Origin: Flammeovirga pectinis
Lineage (GTDB): Bacteria > Bacteroidota > Bacteroidia > Cytophagales > Flammeovirgaceae
NCBI RefSeq assembly: GCF_003970675.1
Contig: NZ_CP034562.1
Span: 868,001 to 932,000 of the forward strand
DNA length: 64,000 bases
Reading direction: 5' to 3'
The first letter of the stretch is position 1, and the number at the start of each line of letters is the position of its first letter. Under the pieces are notes generated by a model that saw only the letters and a program-made list of their open reading frames with translations, ran no database searches and was not told the origin of the DNA. Below, one piece after another: positions 45,949-54,442 of the stretch. Both the position numbers and the translations under genes were made by a program.

Positions 45949-47835
45949 ATGAAACTATCCTTTATAAAACTATCAATAGTATTTATTTGTATGCTTTCTA
46001 GTGCCTTAATGGCAAAGAATACAAATAATATTGTTGAAATACCCATGTTACAGCAGAAGGTGTTTATTCCATCCTCATCAGTATTGGTATTAAAAGATCC
46101 TTCAAACGAAAAAACTTTAAAACAAGTAATTGCAGATTCCTTACAATTTGAATCTCTATCTAAAGACATGATATTTTTATCTGATGAAGCAGAGTTCTTC
46201 TGGGTAAAAGTACAATTAACTGGTAAAGCACTATCAAAAGATAGGTGGTTATTCGAAATCCCTGATAGTCATTTAGGTAGCGTAACTGCATTTATGAGTG
46301 TTGATGGTAGACCTACTGTATATTTAGAAGCAGCAGGTTATGATCATAAATTCTCAAAGCGTAAGTATCAACACAAAAATATAATCTTCCCTATAGATAA
46401 CATTAATGTTAACAATGGAGGAGTTGTAACGATTTACTTGAAATATGAATCAAAATTTAGAAATGTTCTTTTTTATAAACTCAGTAAAGTCAATACTTTT
46501 CTCTCTTATTCAAATACAGAATATTTATTGTTGGGGCTATATTATGGAATTTTAATCTGTCTAATCCTGTCTAGTATTCTCTTATATTTTAGTATTGGAG
46601 AAAAGACATTGATCTATTTAATTGGATTTCTTTTAACAAGTATACTTGTAGGTTTAACAGAAGACAATTTAGGTTCTCAGTACTTATTTGTAAACCAGCC
46701 AGAATTAAATTACCTATTGATGAAGTATGCCTCTACTTTGAGTATGCTTTCTATCGTTCTCTTATCGACCCACTTTTTAAAGATGCGAGAGAAGTATTTT
46801 AATGCATATATATCTATATGGGCGGTTACAATAGTTAATGCACTTTACTTCTTGATATTTAAAGGAATAAATGTATCTATTTGGTCTTTACCTACATTCT
46901 TAATTCCATTCATTATAATATTTATTTATTTACTTAAAGATATCAAGAAGGAAGAAACCAAAATCACTTACTTTCTTATTGGTTACGTTGTAATACTCTC
47001 AGGACTTACCCTTCAAGTATTACGTGTTTATGGAATATTTATTTCTGATAACATCATAGTTGTTTACGCTTTTAATTTAGGGCTCCTTTTAACAGGATTA
47101 TTTATGACACTTTCTCAGTTTGAAAAATTTAAAGTACTAAAAGAGGAAAAAGAGAAGGTACAGCTACAGTTAATTGAAGATTTAAAAGTACGTGAAAAAG
47201 TAATTGAAGATAAAGTAGTAGAACGTACCAATGAGATAGCAAAACAGAAAGAAGTTATTGATGTAAAAAATAAAGAACTTGAATGGGTTAACGACGAATT
47301 AAACAAGCAAAGATTACAGATTCAAAGCCTAAATAAAAAGCTTACCGTAGAAAACGAACAACTTATTGAAGATGTAGGGCATTTAGAAACAGCAAGGGTT
47401 TTAATGCAAGAAGTAACTTTTGAAGAGTTTGAAAAAATGTTTCCTTCTGATGAGATGTGCTACAATTATTTAGAAGAAATTAAATGGAAAGAAGGTTTTA
47501 CTTGTAAAAAATGTGGAGGAACAGACTACGCTAAAGGTACTGGCGTGAATTCTAGAAGGTGTAAAAAATGTAACTATAATGAATCTGTTACTTCTGGTAC
47601 TTTATTTCATAGGTTACACTTCCCAATTCAGAAAGCATTCTATATGGTGTTTATTGTTTTTTCTAAAGATGGAGATATCTCATCTACTAAACTTTCAGAA
47701 ATATTAGAAATGAGACAGAATACTTGTTGGAAGTTTTCTAAAAAGATTAAGGAATCTATAGAACTCAAAAAAGAGGTATTAGGATCTGAAGATTTACTAA
47801 AACAAAAAGGTTGGGAAGAATTGATTTTAAATTAA
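45949..47835 (+). CDS. 7TM-DISM membrane receptor fused to a transposase-derived zinc-ribbon/HTH domain
   Basis: The 628-residue protein has a signal-like N-terminus (to about 22), a periplasmic 7TMR-DISMED2-like domain (25-180), seven membrane helices (190-385), coiled coil (390-485) and a C-terminal domain (487-600). That last part matches the N-terminal half of IS1595/ISXO2-type transposases: a zinc ribbon with Cys519, Cys522, Cys538 and Cys541, then VTSGTLFHRLHFPIQKAFY and a helix-turn-helix (SSTKLSEILEMRQNTCWKF). The transposase catalytic DDE domain is absent; only 28 residues follow. I infer a membrane-bound one-component transcription regulator. It precedes a beta-glucan locus in the same direction by 318 bases. 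No inverted repeats flank it. Confidence 0.85.
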   Translation: MKLSFIKLSIVFICMLSSALMAKNTNNIVEIPMLQQKVFIPSSSVLVLKDPSNEKTLKQVIADSLQFESLSKDMIFLSDEAEFFWVKVQLTGKALSKDRWLFEIPDSHLGSVTAFMSVDGRPTVYLEAAGYDHKFSKRKYQHKNIIFPIDNINVNNGGVVTIYLKYESKFRNVLFYKLSKVNTFLSYSNTEYLLLGLYYGILICLILSSILLYFSIGEKTLIYLIGFLLTSILVGLTEDNLGSQYLFVNQPELNYLLMKYASTLSMLSIVLLSTHFLKMREKYFNAYISIWAVTIVNALYFLIFKGINVSIWSLPTFLIPFIIIFIYLLKDIKKEETKITYFLIGYVVILSGLTLQVLRVYGIFISDNIIVVYAFNLGLLLTGLFMTLSQFEKFKVLKEEKEKVQLQLIEDLKVREKVIEDKVVERTNEIAKQKEVIDVKNKELEWVNDELNKQRLQIQSLNKKLTVENEQLIEDVGHLETARVLMQEVTFEEFEKMFPSDEMCYNYLEEIKWKEGFTCKKCGGTDYAKGTGVNSRRCKKCNYNESVTSGTLFHRLHFPIQKAFYMVFIVFSKDGDISSTKLSEILEMRQNTCWKFSKKIKESIELKKEVLGSEDLLKQKGWEELILN

Positions 47836-47909
47836 AAAGGTTGCGCTTTTTTAGATTTATTAAGCGTTTGAATGTTAAAATTACATTTTTTTAAATGATA
47901 AAGAATCTT

Positions 47910-47926
47910 AGTGTATCTGATACGCT
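47910..47926. repeat. 17-base near-palindrome, candidate operator
   Basis: AGTGTATC and GATACGCT are inverted around one T, with a single mismatch pair. It lies 75 bases after the receptor-regulator gene and 228 bases before susC. It could bind a dimeric regulator; no binding evidence exists. Confidence 0.4.
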
Positions 47927-47927
47927 T

Positions 47928-47956
47928 TATATCTAAGTTGTTGATTTACAGATATA
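47928..47956. repeat. inverted repeat TATATCT/AGATATA
   Basis: Seven-base arms at 47928-47934 and 47950-47956 with a 15-base spacer, next to the near-palindrome. AT-rich arms make chance occurrence possible. Confidence 0.3.
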
Positions 47957-48101
47957 AATGACTATTTTTTTTAAGTGATATTTTTTTTTGGACTAAACAG
48001 TGCTGAATTTGTGATTTCGAAAGAATAAGTTGATGTTTGAATTGTAAAGAATACACGACGTCAAGTATTAACTACAGTTTTATAGTAAAGTAAATAAGAA
48101 A

Positions 48102-48138
48102 TCTATCGCAAAACTTATTTAAAATCTATTCTATCGCA
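48102..48138 (+). repeat. direct repeat TCTATCGCA in the susC leader
   Basis: Two exact 9-base copies start 28 bases apart (48102 and 48130), the second ending 15 bases before the susC ATG. Both are in the probable 5' leader. Confidence 0.4.
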
Positions 48139-48153
48139 TTTTAATTTTTTGAA

Positions 48154-51100
48154 ATGAAATCACTTCTACAATCAAAACAACTAGTAACCTTATTTTTAGG
48201 TGCTTTGTTGTTTATGTCAGCGGGCTTAGTCTCTGCCCAAGAACGTATCGTTTCTGGTACAATTACAGACTCAAAAGACGGAAGCGCTCTACCAGGTGTA
48301 AACGTAAAAATTAAAGGATCAACAACAGGTACAATCACCGATTTTGATGGTCAGTTTAAACTATCTTTAGATCCAGAAGCTTCAGAGATTATTTTCTCTT
48401 TTATTGGATATACTGCAAAAACTGTTTCAATAGGACAGCAAACTACATTTAATATTAAATTGGATGAAGACGTAGAACAGCTAGAAGAAGTAGTTGTTGT
48501 AGGTTACCAAGTTCAAAAGAAATCAGTTGTAACAGGTGCAATTGCATCAGTTAAATCTGAAGACATTACACAAACTCCTGTACAAAACGCAGCACAAGCA
48601 TTACAAGGTAAAACACCAGGTGTTCTTGTAACTCCAGTTTCTGGTCAGCCAGGTGCAGGTATTGACATTCGTGTACGTGGTACAGGTTCTAACGGTTCTA
48701 ACTCTCCGTTATACGTAGTAGATGGAGTACAAATGGATAACATTAACTTCTTAAACCCTAATGATATTGAATCTATTGAAGTATTAAAGGATGCAGCTTC
48801 TGCAGCAATTTATGGTTCACGTGGTGCAAACGGTGTTGTTTTAGTTTCTACTAAGAAAGGTAAAGAAGGAAGAACAATCGTTTCTTACGATGGTTACTAT
48901 GGTGTTCAAGAGCCTTGGAGAAAAACTCCATTGATGAATGCTAATGAGTATATGATGTTCCACAACGAAGGAGCAATCAACGCAGGTAATGCACCAGCAT
49001 TTTCAGCAGATGAAATGGCTAAAAATACTACAGATACTAACTGGCAAGATGAAATGTTCCAATCAGCACCAATTCAAAGCCATAACGTACAAATGGCAGG
49101 TGGTACTGAAACATCTCAATTTATGGCATCAGTTGGTTATTTTGGTCAAAAAGGTATTGTAGCTCCAGAGAAATCAAATTTTGATAGATATACAATTCGT
49201 TTAAATTCTTCTCATAAGATTTCAGACTATTTTAAAGCAGGTTCAAATATCACTTTCTCTAGAGAAGAAAAGGCAGGTATAAATGAGCAAAACCAATTCG
49301 GTGGTGTTTTACAGAATGCTTTATTGCATGACCCACTTACAACAGTATGGGAAGATGATGCAACAAAAATTCAAGAATACGATGCATTACCAGTTAGACC
49401 AGCAAATAAAGATGGCCGTTACTATGGTATATCTGATAGAGGTTTAAGAGAAGTTGTTAACCCAATGGCACGTATTAATAATACATACAGTGAAGATGCA
49501 AGTAACAAATTCTTAGGAAATATTTTTCTTGAAGTAACTCCAGGTGTTAAAGGCTTACGTTTTAGAACAGATTTTGGTGTTGATGTTGGAAACTGGTATA
49601 ACAGAGGTTACAATCCAGAAGCATATTATAATGAAGTAAATCAAGTGGCAACTTCTGGTGTTAACCAACAAGCTGGTAACTACTTTACTTACCAATGGGA
49701 GAATATATTAACATACGATTTAGATCTTGGAGAAGGTCATAAATTAAATTTCTTAGCAGGTACTACATTACGTAATAGCTCAGGAAGAGATCAAGGTTCT
49801 TCAAGAAATAACTTACAAATTCCAGGATGGCAATATGCATGGGTATCTAATGGTGCTGATGATGAGACACAGAAAGGATGGGGTGGTAATTGGGAACACC
49901 GTTTAGTATCTTTCTTTGGAAAAGTTGATTACAACTACAAAGATAAATACCTTTTAAGTGGTACAGCTCGTTACGATGGTTCATCTAACTTTGGACCTAA
50001 CAATAAATTTGGTTTCTTCCCTTCGGTACAAGCTGGATGGATTGCATCTAATGAAGAGTTCTTGAAATCTAGTGATGTTGTTAACTTCTTAAAACTAAGA
50101 GCTTCTTGGGGTAAAGTTGGTAATGAAAATATTGGTTCATTTGGTTACTTAGAATTATTTGGTAGCACACCTTCATATCCAATAGGTACAGCACAAAACA
50201 TGGTACCAGGTTATGGTATTACTAGAATGTCTAACCCAGATTTAAAATGGGAAGCAGCAGCAGAAGTTAACATTGGTATTGATGCTGGTTTCTTAGACGA
50301 CAAAATTACAACTACTTTAGATGTTTACTCTAGAGAGCGTCAAGATTTATTAGGAACACAACCTGTACCTGGTTTCACAGGTGTTGGAGGTCCTTTATAT
50401 AACTTAGGTAGTGTAACAAACAAAGGTATTGAAGCATCTGTTACTTATTCGAAAAGAGACGGTGACTTCCACTTTGATATCACAGCAAACGCTTCTTATA
50501 ACGATAATAACGTTACAAAAATTGCAAACGGTGATGGTAAAATTTACGGTCCTGGTTTATTCCAAACTGAAGGTCAGTTAATGATGGAAGAAGGACATGC
50601 ACTTCCTTACTTCTACGGTTTCAAAACTGCTGGTATCTTCCAAAATCAAGGTGAAATTGATGCTCACGCAAAAGAAGGTAACGCAATTCAGCCAGATGCT
50701 CAACCAGGTGATATCAGATATGTTGATATTAACGGTGACGGTAAAATTGACAACAATGATAGAACAGATATTGGTAACCCAGTTCATGCATGGATGTATG
50801 GTCTTAACGTAAGAATGGATTACAAAGGGTTTGATTTCTCAATGTTCTGGCAAGGTCAAGCTGGTGGTCAGTTAGTAAACGGTACATTACGTAACGATTT
50901 AACTCAAGGTCAAAATTACCCAGTTCGTTATTTAAACCGTTGGACGGGTGAAGGAACAACAAATGAATTCCCTCGCTTTACTTACGCTGATAACAACAAG
51001 AACATGACAAGGTTAAATGATATGGTACATGTTGAAGATGCTTCTTACTTAAGATTAAAGAACCTTCAAATTGGTTACACATTACCTCAGCAACTTTCAC

Positions 51101-51276
51101 AAAAAGCGGGTATGAGTAAATTAAGAGTGTATGTATCAGGTAACAACTTAATCACTATTACAGATTACTCAGGTATGGATCCTGAAGTAGCACATGGTGG
51201 TTCTTGGATCGGATTCGATAATGGATCTTATCCACAAGCTAGAGCTTACCTACTTGGTTTAAATGTTACATTCTAA
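48154..51276 (+). CDS. susC: SusC/RagA TonB-linked outer-membrane transporter
   Basis: The 1040-residue protein has a signal peptide ending AGLVSAQE (near 29), a carboxypeptidase-regulatory-like domain (about 32-110), TonB-box-like LEEVVVVGYQVQKKS (around 115-128), the plug (about 135-235, with IRVRGTGSNGSNSPLYVVDGV features) and a long barrel ending YLLGLNVTF. It imports beta-glucan oligosaccharides with the SusD lid encoded 14 bases downstream. Full length for the family. Substrate is inferred from the GH genes that follow. Confidence 0.95.
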   Translation: MKSLLQSKQLVTLFLGALLFMSAGLVSAQERIVSGTITDSKDGSALPGVNVKIKGSTTGTITDFDGQFKLSLDPEASEIIFSFIGYTAKTVSIGQQTTFNIKLDEDVEQLEEVVVVGYQVQKKSVVTGAIASVKSEDITQTPVQNAAQALQGKTPGVLVTPVSGQPGAGIDIRVRGTGSNGSNSPLYVVDGVQMDNINFLNPNDIESIEVLKDAASAAIYGSRGANGVVLVSTKKGKEGRTIVSYDGYYGVQEPWRKTPLMNANEYMMFHNEGAINAGNAPAFSADEMAKNTTDTNWQDEMFQSAPIQSHNVQMAGGTETSQFMASVGYFGQKGIVAPEKSNFDRYTIRLNSSHKISDYFKAGSNITFSREEKAGINEQNQFGGVLQNALLHDPLTTVWEDDATKIQEYDALPVRPANKDGRYYGISDRGLREVVNPMARINNTYSEDASNKFLGNIFLEVTPGVKGLRFRTDFGVDVGNWYNRGYNPEAYYNEVNQVATSGVNQQAGNYFTYQWENILTYDLDLGEGHKLNFLAGTTLRNSSGRDQGSSRNNLQIPGWQYAWVSNGADDETQKGWGGNWEHRLVSFFGKVDYNYKDKYLLSGTARYDGSSNFGPNNKFGFFPSVQAGWIASNEEFLKSSDVVNFLKLRASWGKVGNENIGSFGYLELFGSTPSYPIGTAQNMVPGYGITRMSNPDLKWEAAAEVNIGIDAGFLDDKITTTLDVYSRERQDLLGTQPVPGFTGVGGPLYNLGSVTNKGIEASVTYSKRDGDFHFDITANASYNDNNVTKIANGDGKIYGPGLFQTEGQLMMEEGHALPYFYGFKTAGIFQNQGEIDAHAKEGNAIQPDAQPGDIRYVDINGDGKIDNNDRTDIGNPVHAWMYGLNVRMDYKGFDFSMFWQGQAGGQLVNGTLRNDLTQGQNYPVRYLNRWTGEGTTNEFPRFTYADNNKNMTRLNDMVHVEDASYLRLKNLQIGYTLPQQLSQKAGMSKLRVYVSGNNLITITDYSGMDPEVAHGGSWIGFDNGSYPQARAYLLGLNVTF

Positions 51277-51290
51277 GAATTGATTCAACA

Positions 51291-52928
51291 ATGAAAATTA
51301 AACATATATTAATCGCAGGTGGTCTTGCATTGGGTTCATTATCAATGACATCTTGTGCTGATTACTTAGAGCTTCAACCAACGAATGCTCAAACTTCAGA
51401 TACTTTTTTCAGATCTTCTACAGAAGCAAGACAAGCATTAGTAGGTATCTACGAGAAATTACGTTCAGATTACAATGGTGCTCCTAACAGTACACCAATG
51501 TTTGATATGGCAATGGGTGATGATGCTTATGTTGGTGGAGATCCATCTGGTACAGATATGATTTACTACCAACAAATGAGTAAGTTCCAAGCGCAAACAA
51601 ATAACGAAGCTGGACAAGCAGCTTGGAATAAATGTTTTGGTGGTATACAGAGAGCAAACACTTTGTTAGCCAACTACGATAAGATTGAGTTTACTACAGC
51701 AGAGACTGAAATTCAATCTCAGTATAAAGGAGAGGCAACTTTCCTAAGAGCACACTACTACTTTGAATTAGCTCGTTTATTCGAGAACATTCCAGTATTT
51801 ACTGTTCCTTTAAGTGGTGATGAGTGGAAAGCAGTAGAGCAATCTACAGTAGATAATACATATGCTACAATTGCTAAAGACATTATGGATGCAATTCCAT
51901 TAATGGCAACAGCAATTCCTGAAGGAGAAGAAGGACGTTTAAATCAGTTTGCAGCAAAAGCAGAATTGGTTAAAATCTTTATGTTCTACACAGGTGTTTA
52001 TGGTAAATCTGAACTACCTGTTTTAGACGGGACTGCAATTTCTAAGGCGGATATTATCACAATTGCAGATGATGTGATCACTAATTCGGGAGCTACTTTA
52101 GCGACTAATTACGAAGATCTATTCAACCAGAGTGGTAACTACAATAAGGAAGTTTTATTTGAAATTCCTTTTGCAAACACAGGTTCAGGTGATTGGGGAG
52201 ACTGGTCTTACGGTAGCATTTTCTGTCAAATGTCTGGACCTAGAGGGTACAATACAGATCTTCTTGCTCAAGGCTGGGGTTTTACTTCTCCTTCAAGAGA
52301 GCTAGAAGCAGCTTATGAAGCGAATGATTCACGTAAAGCAGCAACATTAGTATATGCGAAAGATTTGATTGATTTAAGTGGTTCTGTGTATCAAGCACAG
52401 TATAACTTTACCTCAATGCATTCTAACAAGTATACAACACATGGTTGGAATAAGGCTACGGTTAATGTTGAGTTAAACTGGGCACAAAATTATCATTACA
52501 TTCGTTTAGCTGATATCTTATTATTAGCAGCTGAATTAAATGTGACAACAGATGCAGGTAAGGCATTAGGATATTTTAACCAAGTAAGAACTCGTGCTGG
52601 TTTAGCACCAAAAGGAGCAATTACTATAGTTGATATCCAAAACGAAAGAAGAACTGAGTTAGCATTAGAAGGACATAGATACTTTGATGTTTTACGTAGA
52701 GGCTTAACAGCAGCAGCAGCGGAACTAAATGTAACAGGTTATACATTAACTCCTCCAACTGATACCGATCCATCTTATGTAGATGATAATGGTAATAATT
52801 TAACTGGAGATGTTGGTAAAGCAGATTCTTACAATGTATCATTCGATGCAGCAAAAAGAGGTTTCTTACCTATTCCACAAGTTGAAGTAGATTTACATTC
52901 AATGTTAAAGCAAAACGCTGGTTACTAA
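51291..52928 (+). CDS. susD: SusD/RagB surface glycan-binding lipoprotein
   Basis: The 545-residue lipoprotein has lipid Cys22 (SMTSCADYLEL). The SusD pattern is visible: YLELQPTNAQTSDTFFRSSTEA near the start, KGEATFLRAHYYFELARLFENIPV (the TPR-like helix with R-A-x-Y-Y) and ERRTELALEGHRYFDVLRRG near the end. It forms the lid of the SusC channel at the cell surface and binds the glycan. Gap to susC is 14 bases and to the next gene 25, so one transcript. Confidence 0.95.
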   Translation: MKIKHILIAGGLALGSLSMTSCADYLELQPTNAQTSDTFFRSSTEARQALVGIYEKLRSDYNGAPNSTPMFDMAMGDDAYVGGDPSGTDMIYYQQMSKFQAQTNNEAGQAAWNKCFGGIQRANTLLANYDKIEFTTAETEIQSQYKGEATFLRAHYYFELARLFENIPVFTVPLSGDEWKAVEQSTVDNTYATIAKDIMDAIPLMATAIPEGEEGRLNQFAAKAELVKIFMFYTGVYGKSELPVLDGTAISKADIITIADDVITNSGATLATNYEDLFNQSGNYNKEVLFEIPFANTGSGDWGDWSYGSIFCQMSGPRGYNTDLLAQGWGFTSPSRELEAAYEANDSRKAATLVYAKDLIDLSGSVYQAQYNFTSMHSNKYTTHGWNKATVNVELNWAQNYHYIRLADILLLAAELNVTTDAGKALGYFNQVRTRAGLAPKGAITIVDIQNERRTELALEGHRYFDVLRRGLTAAAAELNVTGYTLTPPTDTDPSYVDDNGNNLTGDVGKADSYNVSFDAAKRGFLPIPQVEVDLHSMLKQNAGY

Positions 52929-52953
52929 TCTCAACTATTTAGATTTTACGACA

Positions 52954-54366
52954 ATGAAAAAATATATATATTCATTCTTAAGTTTAGTTGTTCTTTTAGG
53001 AATGACAGCTTGTACTGAAGATAAACCAGATGTAGGACCAGCGCCTACATCTGATGATGTAACGTTTACTATGCAGCCTACTGCAGATAACCCTAACATC
53101 ATTGAATTTACAAATACCACTTCTGGATCAATTGCTTATTGGTCATTTGGAACTGGTGCGTCAGCTAAAGGAGATCAAGTATCTGCAGAGTATGCTGTTA
53201 AAGGAGATTATGAAGTAAGTCTAATGGTAGTTACTAAGGGTGGTCAAGCGACTTCAACTCAAACTATCACTATAGCAAATACAGACTATGCTTTACTTAA
53301 TAGAGCTGATTATAATTTTCTAACAGGTGGTGCTGATTCATTGAATGGAAAAGGTTGGAAATTTGATAAAATGACTACTGGTCATATGGGTATTGGTGAT
53401 CCAGCTGAATCAACACCAAATTGGTGGGCAGCTAATGCTTTAGATAAAGATGGTAGAGGTGCTTATGATGATTTGATGAGATTTAACTTAAATGGCTTCA
53501 AGTATGATCTAACTAATAATGGTGATACCTATGCTAAGAATTATGAAAGAGACTTCTTTACTTCTAGAGGTGGTACATTAATTTCAGAGGATGATGATGA
53601 TACTTGGGCAATCACTTTTGATGATCAATCTAATTGGAATTGGTCAATATCTGAGCGCGATGGAAAGAGTTACCTTCAGTTTAGCGGAGATGGATTTCCA
53701 TCATGGCAAGTTGGTGGTTCACAAGAATATGAAATTCAAACTTTGAACGAAGATGAATTATATTTACGTACAATTGGTGGAGATGGAAATGCTTGGTATT
53801 TAGGATTTATCCGCGAAGGTTATGAAAGACCAGTGGTTCCTCCAACTCCAAAGCCTTATGAATCAAATGATTTATTTGATACATTCATGGGATCATCATC
53901 AGACGTTTTAAACCTTGTTTCTGATGCAGGTTTAGCATTTACTGATAATTTCGAATTTAACGCTTCTCCTGCAAGTCCATCACAATTTGTAGGTAAATAT
54001 GAAAGAGTATCTGGAGATAATCCATGGCAAAACCTTCAATCTGAATTACCATTTAGAATTGATTTAACATCAAGAGCTGTGTTTAAAATGAAAGCTTATC
54101 TTCCATCTACAAATGATTATTCTGGAGATTTAGCTCAGACAGTAGTAGTTAAGCTACATGATTCATTGCAAGGAGGAAACTCTTGGCAAACACAAGAACA
54201 AGTTGTTCACACAATAACACAAACTGATACTTGGGTAGAGTTAACATTTGATTTCTCTGCAGTATCTTCAAGAACTGATTTTGATAAAATTATTATCCAA
54301 ATTGGAGGAGAAGGACATCAAGTACCTGGTACATTCTATATCTCTGATTTTAGATTAGAACAATAA
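52954..54366 (+). CDS. PKD-domain surface glycan-binding lipoprotein (SusE/SGBP position)
   Basis: The 470-residue lipoprotein has lipid Cys20 (GMTACTEDKP). A PKD domain spans about 35-107 (FTNTTSGSIAYWSFGTG). Residues 115-290 look like a beta-sandwich with many aromatics (WKFDKM, TPNWWAAN, WNWSIS, SWQVGG), and 320-470 like a second carbohydrate-binding module ending TFYISDFRLE. It probably holds beta-glucan at the surface next to SusCD. No catalytic residues are evident. A strong terminator follows. Confidence 0.8.
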   Translation: MKKYIYSFLSLVVLLGMTACTEDKPDVGPAPTSDDVTFTMQPTADNPNIIEFTNTTSGSIAYWSFGTGASAKGDQVSAEYAVKGDYEVSLMVVTKGGQATSTQTITIANTDYALLNRADYNFLTGGADSLNGKGWKFDKMTTGHMGIGDPAESTPNWWAANALDKDGRGAYDDLMRFNLNGFKYDLTNNGDTYAKNYERDFFTSRGGTLISEDDDDTWAITFDDQSNWNWSISERDGKSYLQFSGDGFPSWQVGGSQEYEIQTLNEDELYLRTIGGDGNAWYLGFIREGYERPVVPPTPKPYESNDLFDTFMGSSSDVLNLVSDAGLAFTDNFEFNASPASPSQFVGKYERVSGDNPWQNLQSELPFRIDLTSRAVFKMKAYLPSTNDYSGDLAQTVVVKLHDSLQGGNSWQTQEQVVHTITQTDTWVELTFDFSAVSSRTDFDKIIIQIGGEGHQVPGTFYISDFRLEQ

Positions 54367-54379
54367 AAACTTATTATAT

Positions 54380-54417
54380 AATAGCTAGAAGAGGTAATCT
54401 TCTTCTAGCTATTTTTT
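54380..54417 (+). terminator. terminator inside the glycan locus
   Basis: A perfect 13-base stem (54380-54392 with 54401-54413) and T-run lie between the binding-protein gene and the GH3 gene. Confidence 0.9.
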
Positions 54418-54442
54418 ATTTCCCTTTTTGAATAATCAATCG

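Larger units (their letters stand above)
47836..48153 (+). other. 318-base regulatory gap before susC
   Basis: This gap must hold the susC promoter and leader. It contains a near-palindrome (47910-47926), an inverted repeat (47928-47956) and a direct repeat of TCTATCGCA at 48102-48110 and 48130-48138. No open frame and no clear TAnnTTTG box are seen. Confidence 0.55.

Noticed and set aside
47407-47748. Possible insertion sequence at the end of the 7TM-DISM gene
   Set aside because: Only the zinc-ribbon/HTH half of a transposase is present, in frame with the receptor, with no DDE domain, inverted repeats or target duplication.
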